From a virus, in the IMG/VR virus record IMGVR_UViG_3300049043_000233, positions 1 through 63,978 of that record: a stretch of 63,978 bases of DNA; one strand, given 5' to 3'. The position numbers and the translations under genes were made by a program. The first letter of the stretch is position 1. The number at the start of each line of letters is the position of its first letter. The notes beneath the pieces were generated by a model. The model ran no database searches. It saw nothing but the letters and a program-made list of their open reading frames with translations, and was not told the DNA's origin. Shown here in pieces: positions 58,511 to 63,978 of this stretch.

Positions 58511-59275
58511 TCACCCTCTGTCCATTGTGAGCGTAAAGGCCTTGTCCCCTGGATAAAAGGCCTGGAAGTAGCGCTTGACGGTGTCCTCCATAATCCGCTG
58601 CTGACTCACTAGCTCAAAGCCATTCAAATGGACCGTCTGCAACGAGGGCTGACTGTTTTCATCTTCTGGATCAAAGCAGGCAATTGCGCACCAGGCCTCA
58701 TCAATAGGCGTGTCGTACATTTGCTCTGCTGCCATTGAATAGGCTCCCAACTGCCGCTTGTAATCAGCCAGTTGATAATCAGGTTTCTCCTTGTAGCTGG
58801 TTTTCCAGTCGATCAATGCAACTGAGCCATCATTCATTTTTGCCACCATATCTAGCGTGCCGCTATATCCTCGTTGCTGATCAAGATCAAACCAGGACAC
58901 AGCACTTTCGACAAGCACTGGTTCTTTAATGTGTTCAAGAAAGGGATCAATGGCAGTGAAATATGGTTTCCAATCCAATGCCTTTTCGAGATGGTGTTCA
59001 ATGTCTTCTCCATTGAACCAATCCTCGAGAACACCATGAAGCCAGGTGCCACGATTAGCGGCAAGGCGGGTGCGACGGTTTGCTTCGTCATCTCCAACGC
59101 GCTTGCGCCAATTGACCAGAGCCATAATTTTTGCCACTGGTGCCATGGAAGAGAGCACGGTGGTCACGGAGGGAAGCACCATGCCTTCGGGCACATTTGG
59201 AAAACTTTCGCAAATATAGTGGCGCTTACCATTGAGGCTAATGCGCTTGGGCTCGAAGCGTTCAAACGAGGGCAT
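58511..59275 (-). CDS. RecB-like/Cas4-like PD-(D/E)XK exonuclease
   Basis: 254 residues from ATG 59275. LPSVTTVLSSMAPVAKIMAL, ANRGTWLHGVLEDWFNGEDI (His/Glu of motif I), GYSGTLDMVAKMNDGSVALI and DWKTSYKEKPDYQLADYKRQ (D, DxK and QxxxY motifs), LGAYSMAAEQMYD. This is the single-domain RecB nuclease family, which resects double-strand ends. It is encoded downstream of a DUF1071 annealing protein, a classic SSAP-exonuclease pair. Confidence 0.85.
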   Translation of the reverse strand: MPSFERFEPKRISLNGKRHYICESFPNVPEGMVLPSVTTVLSSMAPVAKIMALVNWRKRVGDDEANRRTRLAANRGTWLHGVLEDWFNGEDIEHHLEKALDWKPYFTAIDPFLEHIKEPVLVESAVSWFDLDQQRGYSGTLDMVAKMNDGSVALIDWKTSYKEKPDYQLADYKRQLGAYSMAAEQMYDTPIDEAWCAIACFDPEDENSQPSLQTVHLNGFELVSQQRIMEDTVKRYFQAFYPGDKAFTLTMDRG

Positions 59276-59316
59276 GGTCCCGGCCAGGGCAAGATCGTAG
59301 CAAGCCACTATGGCCC

Positions 59317-59448
59317 CTATCGGTTGGGAATGCAATAGCCTCCACTGCTGTAATAGCCGAGAGGGCACGATCCATTTTTAATAATGGGCTGCTGACAGGC
59401 GATTGCTGGGGCGCAAAGCAGAACGATGGAAATGAGAATGGTTTTCAT
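59317..59448 (-). CDS. Small secreted Cys-rich peptide
   Basis: 43 residues. A signal peptide (KTILISIVLLCAPAIAC) is followed by a mature part of about 27 residues: QQPIIKNGSCPLGYYSSGG then YCIPNR. The CPxGYYxSGxYC motif occurs in tiny exported proteins of phages and cyanobacteria. The first Cys may be lipidated or the two later Cys may form a disulfide. It lies between nuclease and zinc-ribbon genes. Confidence 0.65.
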   Translation of the reverse strand: MKTILISIVLLCAPAIACQQPIIKNGSCPLGYYSSGGYCIPNR

Positions 59449-59687
59449 GATGAAACGGAGGAAAGGTCGTAGGAATCAACAATGGCACCAGTGTCCCTGT
59501 TCCAGCAGGTGTTGCAGTCGGGGCATTGATAGGCAATGCAGCGATCCTGCTGTAATGAGCTAATGGCAATCACCCTTGAGAACCATTCGCTATTTCCAAA
59601 TAGCCAACGACTTTTCTTGGGGATGCGCTTGTCGTGCCAAAGCGATCCGCACTCTGGACAGTGTTTCAAATCAGGCAAAGAGATCAT
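59445..59687 (-). CDS. Zinc-ribbon protein
   Basis: 80 residues from ATG 59687: ISLPDLKHCPECGSLWHDKR, WLFGNSEWFSRVIAISSLQQ, YQCPDCNTCWNRDTG. CPEC and CPDCNTC pairs fit a zinc ribbon. ATGA overlap with the secreted peptide gene. May contact DNA or RNA polymerase; unproven. Confidence 0.6.
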   Translation of the reverse strand: MISLPDLKHCPECGSLWHDKRIPKKSRWLFGNSEWFSRVIAISSLQQDRCIAYQCPDCNTCWNRDTGAIVDSYDLSSVSS

Positions 59688-59771
59688 CGAAATTCTCTTG
59701 TAGGGGATGGTTGAGGCGATCGGCCACCACTGCGCCCGCAAACACTGTTGCGAGCGCGGCTGCTGCCAGGT

Positions 59772-60727
59772 CTACTTTTTTCCCTCCACAAACACCTCCA
59801 CGCCTTTGATGGCTGCAGCAACATCCCCCTCAATGCAAATGGCACGCAGGCAGTCAATCTCCTTAGCCATGTCCGTCTTGGTGATTTTGATGCCCTGATT
59901 TTTTGTCCAAGCGGTGACCATGGTGGTCACGACATTGGCAAACATGGCCTTATCCTGAATGTCATCGCCTTTTGCAAGTCCCAGGGCCTCAAGAGCATTC
60001 TTGCAGGCCATCATGCTTGTGCGCCGATCTGCCAGGCCCAGGGGGTTGGCCTCTCCGAAGCTAAGAAGCGCTGCCTTGCCATCAAACTCACTGGCTCCAT
60101 TGGCGGGAGTAATCCCTCCTTCTCCAGCAGTTGAAACAGGAGCTTTAGCTCCTTCCGTCTCCTTCTTTGTCCGCGAAGGAGGCTTCGGGCCTTCCTGTTG
60201 GAGCGGGAGTTTGGGCGTTGCTTCTTCATCGGCTTTGGGAATGTCTTCACCTGCGTAGAGTTTGAGGCCAAGGCCTGTGAAGGTGGCAATGGCCTTTACG
60301 CTGGCGCGTTGGATGTTGTCGCTGACAGCACGAGCATCGAGTTGCTTAAGGGCCTTGTGCGTGTTGTCCATGAGCGGAAACACCAGCGCAGGCGTGCGCT
60401 TGATGCCGTCCGTCAGATAGGGACGCAGCAGCCAACAGCCCTCTTGGCCAAATACGGGCCAACCAGCACTGCTTTGCTCAAAGGCCACGAAAAAGCCAGG
60501 GAATTGCTCCTTGAGGTAGCGAAAGGCAAAGGGCCATGACAAATAGGATAGGCCTTTGTAGTTCTTTTCTACGTGCTCTCCAATGGGAAGCTCGTAGGCC
60601 TTCGTGAAGGCTTCTGGACTGATCTCCAAGGGGCGAAAATGCCGAGATGGCGCTCGGTCATCATTGCAATTGATGTTTCATCCATGGAAAAATCCTCAGG
60701 GCGATAGGTGAGCATGGTGTGTTTCAT
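59772..60727 (-). CDS. Single-strand annealing protein (DUF1071/Sak-like)
   Basis: The main frame (start ATG 60629, 285 residues) reads NYKGLSYLSWPFAFRYLKEQ, GWPVFGQEGCWLLRPYLTDG, DARAVSDNIQRASVKAIATF, TGLGLKLYAGEDIPKADEEA; a Pro/Lys linker and an acidic helical C-terminus follow. DUF1071 proteins are Rad52-like annealing recombinases. ATG 60727 overlaps the upstream stop (ATGA) and opens KHTMLTYRPEDFSMDETSIA, so the real start is probably 60727 with one base missing in the C4 run at about 60,625. It pairs with the RecB-like exonuclease downstream. Confidence 0.75.
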
Positions 60728-60906
60728 TCGGCCTCTTGGGGCTCCGGGAAGTTAAGACCAGTGAACACTTCGTAAACGCCGTCTTGGTTGATTTCCACCA
60801 CGGCGGTACCAATTTTTACGCCAGTGTCCTCCTCAAACATGCGCAACACGGCAACCAAATGCGTGTCGAGCTCATTGAGCCTGATAGTAAATTCTTCAAG
60901 ATTCAT
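60724..60906 (-). CDS. Hypothetical small protein
   Basis: 60 residues: NLEEFTIRLNELDTHLVAVL, RMFEEDTGVKIGTAVVEINQ, GVYEVFTGLNFPEPQE. Alpha then beta. ATGA overlaps on both sides, part of the recombination operon. Confidence 0.55.
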   Translation of the reverse strand: MNLEEFTIRLNELDTHLVAVLRMFEEDTGVKIGTAVVEINQDGVYEVFTGLNFPEPQEAE

Positions 60907-61169
60907 GATGCCTCCTTGTCGGAATCAAGCTTGTAGTGATTGTCATAAAAGATGACCACCTTTTGCGCCTTTTCGCCTTCATAAAAGGACAGGCTCTTGC
61001 CGGGCAGGGGCCAGTCATCAACAAGGCGAATGTCGCTGATGCCTTCAGTGGCATCTTCGTCGTAACCCTCATCGAGGGCCGTTTCTTCAAAGCACAGAAG
61101 CACTTCGGCATCGGGACCGGCTTGCGTGACTGCTTTATTCAAAAGCTCCAACAGTTCTTTAAGAATCAT
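60903..61169 (-). CDS. Hypothetical acidic protein
   Basis: 88 residues: ILKELLELLNKAVTQAGPDA, EVLLCFEETALDEGYDEDAT, DIRLVDDWPLPGKSLSFYEG, KVVIFYDNHYKLDSD. Small alpha/beta phage protein. Part of a coupled operon; starts 3 bases after the preceding stop. Confidence 0.55.
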   Translation of the reverse strand: MILKELLELLNKAVTQAGPDAEVLLCFEETALDEGYDEDATEGISDIRLVDDWPLPGKSLSFYEGEKAQKVVIFYDNHYKLDSDKEAS

Positions 61170-61172
61170 TGT

Positions 61173-61412
61173 TCAATCCTGATAAAAAAGGCAGGCAAAA
61201 TGAGACGGAATGCTTTCGTCCGCATCCTCTTCCTCCGCCAATGAATCGCCCGGCAGATCATCGCCACCACGCAAAATGCGAAGTTTCAGGCTGTGCATTT
61301 CGCTCTCTTCGTCTATATCGCGAGCATAGGCTTCCGAATAGGCGCCAACAGTCATGTCGCCATATTTTTCAATGGCTTTGTTGCAAAGAGAAATGAGTTT
61401 AGAGAGTTTCAT
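61173..61412 (-). CDS. Hypothetical acidic small protein
   Basis: 79 residues from ATG 61412: KLSKLISLCNKAIEKYGDMT, VGAYSEAYARDIDEESEMHS, DSLAEEEDADESIPSHFACL. It resembles the next gene in layout (short helical start, alpha/beta, acidic end), so the two may be paralogues. Longer upstream reading is out of the natural start. Confidence 0.5.
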   Translation of the reverse strand: MKLSKLISLCNKAIEKYGDMTVGAYSEAYARDIDEESEMHSLKLRILRGGDDLPGDSLAEEEDADESIPSHFACLFYQD

Positions 61413-61692
61413 GGGGAACAATGGAGAAATCAGTGACCTCAGGCCAGGCACCATCAGAAAAGACAAACCGCCCTTCTGAAATGTGCTGGCAGCGAATGAG
61501 GCGCTCAAGGGTTTCTGAGCGAGACAAGCCGGCCTCTTGGGCAATGAGACCAAGATGGCCATAGGCTTGGTTTGATAGCGTGAAGTGACGGCGTTGCTTG
61601 CCGCCTTCATAGGGGCTCTTGGGCAATGGCGCTCCCACGGGGAACTTGCCCACAATAGGCCCACCATGCCCCTGTGCAAGCCCTGCTCCCAT
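61399..61692 (-). CDS. Putative ribbon-helix-helix DNA-binding protein
   Basis: About 97 residues; the exact start is uncertain (GTG at VGKFPVGAPLPKSPYEGG is an option). QRRHFTLSNQAYGHLGLIAQ then EAGLSRSETLERLIR is a strand plus helix-turn-helix typical of CopG-like ribbon-helix-helix regulators. First gene of the leftward early operon, opposite the primase. A possible autoregulator. Confidence 0.55.
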   Translation of the reverse strand: MGAGLAQGHGGPIVGKFPVGAPLPKSPYEGGKQRRHFTLSNQAYGHLGLIAQEAGLSRSETLERLIRCQHISEGRFVFSDGAWPEVTDFSIVPHETL

Positions 61693-61799
61693 TAGCGCTG
61701 CTTATGCAGGGGCCGCTTTGATCAGTGGCTCTGCTGGTTTGGTTGCAACTGCTCGGCCTGGCTGCCATGATGGGGAGCGCTTCCTCTTGCCCTTGCTGG
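61693..61799. promoter_or_regulatory. Divergent early promoter region
   Basis: 107 bases between the leftward recombination operon and the rightward primase. GCCCCTG-type and CAGGGGC segments form an inverted repeat (about 61,668-61,712). Expected site of early promoters; no consensus boxes fixed. Confidence 0.35.
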
Positions 61800-62600
61800 A
61801 TGGCTTTTTCCATTCTTGACCACCTCGAACAGCTCGAAGCCAGCAACGAGCCAGGAAAATTCGTTTGCCCAGCGTGTGGCGGCAACGACTTCACTGTCAA
61901 CAAGAACACTGGCGGCTACAACTGTTGGCACGATCCCTCTCCCGCCCACAGGGCCGAAATCAGGGACAAGCTCGCTCCCCTCACGCGCTGGGAGAAGCCA
62001 CCCCGCGAGGCTGGTCTTCATCACTTCCCCTATTTCAACAGAAAAGGAGAGGAGATTGTCATTGTCCATCGTGATGATTCGTCCGGCAGCAAACGCATTT
62101 GGCAAGATTTTCCAACCATCGAGGCTGGCGCGGCCAACCACAAAACTCAGCTTCAAGAAATAAAGGCCAACATTCTGCCCTATCGCTTTCTGGAGGCTAA
62201 GGCCGAAAGCGACAAGAGCGGACTGCCTATTTTCATTGTCGAAGGAGAGCTCACTTGTGAGGCCGTTTGGGCCGTTGGACTGCCTGCCGTCACCTTCCTT
62301 GGTGGCAGCAAACAATACCGCACCAACGGCGACTATTCCTCTCTGTTTCGGAATTGCAAAATTGTCCTGTGTCCAGACAGGGATGAGCAGGGCGTGGCCT
62401 TCATGGCCGAAATCGCTTCCGATAATCCAGGGGCAAGCTGGCTTTATGCCGATCCTCGCTCATGGGAATGGGAAAACCTTCCATCGGGCAACGGCTACGA
62501 CCTTGCTGACTACATTGAAGAGGGCGTCACCAAAGGACGATTTACTTTCCTCCATTGGACCATGCCGCCACAAGGGACGAGATGGCAAGCCCTCCTATGA
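61800..62600 (+). CDS. DNA primase-helicase, primase part
   Basis: From ATG 61800: AFSILDHLEQLEASNEPGKF, VCPACGGNDFTVNKNTGGYN (zinc finger CPAC, then CW), FNRKGEEIVIVHRDDSSGSK, IFIVEGELTCEAVWAVGLPA and VLCPDRDEQGVAFM (TOPRIM E and DxD). The protein lays RNA primers. The frame breaks near 62,575 and the helicase part follows in another frame; a one-base indel at CAAGGGACG would join them. Confidence 0.8.
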   Translation: MAFSILDHLEQLEASNEPGKFVCPACGGNDFTVNKNTGGYNCWHDPSPAHRAEIRDKLAPLTRWEKPPREAGLHHFPYFNRKGEEIVIVHRDDSSGSKRIWQDFPTIEAGAANHKTQLQEIKANILPYRFLEAKAESDKSGLPIFIVEGELTCEAVWAVGLPAVTFLGGSKQYRTNGDYSSLFRNCKIVLCPDRDEQGVAFMAEIASDNPGASWLYADPRSWEWENLPSGNGYDLADYIEEGVTKGRFTFLHWTMPPQGTRWQALL

Positions 62601-63759
62601 AGAAATCATTTCTACCATTGAGAACTTCGTCGGTCTGTATGCCAACGATGCTCGTATTGCCTACGAGGCGGCCAATTGGCTAGAGCAACGTGGGCTCAAG
62701 ATGAGCCAGCAAAACATTGACAAAATCGTCGAGGAGGCCAAGGGTCGCATTCATGGTCGCGAAGAAATTGAAACCATTGACGCCTTGACCATCGCCCAAG
62801 CAGACAAGGCTAGGGAATGGTTGATTGCTGGCATCATGCCCCTTGGAAGCGTGATGCTACTGGCAGCATCGGGCGGCACTGGTAAAAGCACCGTTGCTTA
62901 CAACTGGGCTCTCAACGTGGCATTGGGAGAGCGATGGAGCGGAAGAAGGTGCATGCAGGGCAAGAGCCTCATCATTCAAAGCGACGAGCCCCTCGTGGAC
63001 ACCAGCGAGAAACTGGGCGTCATTGGCTATCAAGACGCTGGTCTGGAGCCCGGCACGATTGCCTTCTGGGAGAACTGGCGCTTCGCCCATATGAAACAGC
63101 TCGAAGACTACGTGAGGAAACACCGCCCCTTGTTCGTCACCATTGATTCCCTTACTGCCTGCCTTGCCGGCATGAACGTGGACCTCGTGAAGAGCAACGC
63201 TGGTGATGTCATTTATGGTCTTCGGGACATTGCCAACACTTACAAATGCTCCATCCTCATCCTTCACCATTTGAACAAAAGCGGAGGCTTGCGAGATTCA
63301 ACTAGCTTCGTAGATAATGTGAGCGAAGTGGTGAAACTCACCCGCGATGAACAAAATTACGACCCCAATCAGTTCATTCTTGAATGGATGAAGAGCAGGA
63401 GTGGACTCACTGGTAAGCATGTGCTGAAGCGGGATAGCTTGAACTATGGCTGGCAATACGCTGGACCCATTGGCGGATCTCTAGAGGAACTAGACAAGGT
63501 GGTCAGTGCCATTGAAATGCGAAAGAACGAGCGCTTCAGTAAACAGCAAGTTTCGAGCCTCACGGGGTCATGGGATATTGCCTCGACGGCAAAGATGCTT
63601 GAAGTGGCAAGAAGGCAAGGTCTAATTACTAGCAGTTTTGTTAATGGTCTCAATGGAGAAAAGACAAGGATGTACCACTCGTGGGACTTCGTTGAGCCTG
63701 ATTTTTCCATTGACACTGCTTCGGCTGCAAGCAAGCCTGACGATGATGAATTTTTCTAG
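62581..63759 (+). CDS. DNA primase-helicase, RecA-like ATPase part
   Basis: The open part of this frame starts at about 62,575 (GRDGKPSYEEIISTIENFVG). NWLEQRGLKMSQQNIDKIVE, then GSVMLLAASGGTGKSTVAYN (Walker A), KSLIIQSDEPLVDTSEKLGV, HRPLFVTIDSLTACLAG (Walker B), CSILILHHLNKSGGLRDSTS. This fits AAA_25/RepA-like replicative helicases. C-terminal helical/winged region (NERFSKQQVSSLTGSWDIAS), ending DDDEFF, an SSB-tail-like end. Confidence 0.8.
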   Translation, partial: DGKPSYEEIISTIENFVGLYANDARIAYEAANWLEQRGLKMSQQNIDKIVEEAKGRIHGREEIETIDALTIAQADKAREWLIAGIMPLGSVMLLAASGGTGKSTVAYNWALNVALGERWSGRRCMQGKSLIIQSDEPLVDTSEKLGVIGYQDAGLEPGTIAFWENWRFAHMKQLEDYVRKHRPLFVTIDSLTACLAGMNVDLVKSNAGDVIYGLRDIANTYKCSILILHHLNKSGGLRDSTSFVDNVSEVVKLTRDEQNYDPNQFILEWMKSRSGLTGKHVLKRDSLNYGWQYAGPIGGSLEELDKVVSAIEMRKNERFSKQQVSSLTGSWDIASTAKMLEVARRQGLITSSFVNGLNGEKTRMYHSWDFVEPDFSIDTASAASKPDDDEFF

Positions 63760-63782
63760 ACTGTTGACAAAGCAAAATCATC

Positions 63783-63923
63783 ATGAAACTCTGGCAATCG
63801 GAAGATCAAAGCAATCAGGAAGCGTCCCCAGCAATTGATGTGCCCAAGGAAATCATCGAGGCCGTTGTTGAAGAAGAACAAAATGAAGAAGCCTCGGGCA
63901 TGGGGTTTGGACTGGGAAAGTAG
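63783..63923 (+). CDS. Small acidic protein
   Basis: 46 residues from ATG 63783: KLWQSEDQSNQEASPAIDVP, KEIIEAVVEEEQNEEASGMG, FGLGK. Acidic helix. Lies 23 bases after the helicase stop. Function unknown. Confidence 0.45.
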   Translation: MKLWQSEDQSNQEASPAIDVPKEIIEAVVEEEQNEEASGMGFGLGK

Positions 63924-63932
63924 GCTTCTGTC

Positions 63933-63978
63933 GTGCCTGATCTTCCTTTTCTTGTTGCTTCATGCTCTGGAGGATGGT
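63933..63978 (+). CDS. Possible start of next gene (partial)
   Basis: GTG 63933 opens PDLPFLVASCSGGW to the window end, 9 bases after the preceding stop. Too short to assign. Confidence 0.25.
   Translation, partial: MPDLPFLVASCSGGW

Noticed and set aside
61725-61799. 25-residue N-terminal extension of the primase
   Set aside because: It reads as hydrophobic, Cys-rich filler (LLVWLQLLGLAAMMG) within the divergent promoter region; ATG 61800 begins the natural domain.
4800-63978. CRISPR array or cas genes
   Set aside because: No regularly spaced repeat-spacer pattern is present. The RecB/Cas4-like nuclease is a phage recombination exonuclease by context.

Overview
The window looks like two unrelated pieces of DNA joined near position 4,800.

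Positions 1 to about 4,800 are strongly GC-rich. They carry parts of four bacterial genes: a surface protein with a MYXO-CTERM-like tail, a Cys-rich lipoprotein, an enoyl-CoA hydratase and a cupin. Every one changes reading frame repeatedly, in the crotonase about once per 90 bases. The protein style points to a Myxococcota-like (deltaproteobacterial) bacterium. The frameshift density suggests low-accuracy sequence at a contig end rather than real decay.

From about 4,800 to the end the composition is moderate and the genes are tightly packed, often with ATGA overlaps. This is a tailed phage with siphovirus-like architecture (long tape measure, gpG/gpGT-type frameshift, no visible sheath). A cyanobacterial host is likely: several small proteins are of types I associate with Synechococcus phages, and three copies of the cyanobacterial HIP1 octamer GCGATCGC occur. 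The host remains an inference.

Layout of the phage part: 4,820-5,220 non-coding, with palindromes and iteron-like repeats; 5,220-7,290 small unknown genes; 7,356-9,627 a class I ribonucleotide reductase pair; 9,628-9,944 structured non-coding DNA; 9,945-11,135 a phosphoesterase and small genes; 11,263-13,657 (minus) the large terminase with a PD-(D/E)XK-like protein; 13,688-16,430 portal and MuF-like head protein; 16,467-20,657 a two-domain glycosyltransferase, a radical SAM/SPASM protein fused to phage-virion-type domains, and small genes; 20,636-20,932 (minus) an XRE regulator; 20,995-25,884 protease/scaffold, cement protein, capsid and connectors; 25,881-40,059 tail genes including a -1 frameshift chaperone pair, an approximately 1,990-residue tape measure and a host-specificity protein; 40,063-46,853 fibres interleaved with HNH and GIY-YIG homing endonucleases; 46,914-49,396 small accessory genes, a GYG-repeat peptide and a methyltransferase-like gene; 49,406-50,260 (minus) a tyrosine integrase; 50,325-53,039 further structural and accessory genes; 53,024-54,740 (minus) a lysis cassette with a glucosaminidase-YkuD lysin; 54,831-61,692 (mostly minus) nucleotide metabolism and recombination genes (ThyX, dCTP-deaminase-like, RecB-like exonuclease, DUF1071 annealing protein); 61,800-63,759 primase-helicase.

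Together the genes describe a phage that makes its own dNTPs (RNR, ThyX, Dcd-like), recombines with an annealing protein/exonuclease pair, probably can integrate (integrase plus XRE regulator), and may chemically modify its own particle or host surface (glycosyltransferases, radical SAM). About a dozen phage genes also show single frameshifts, mostly in homopolymers. One at 27,083 is a textbook programmed -1 site; the others look like indel errors or true breaks and need read-level checking.
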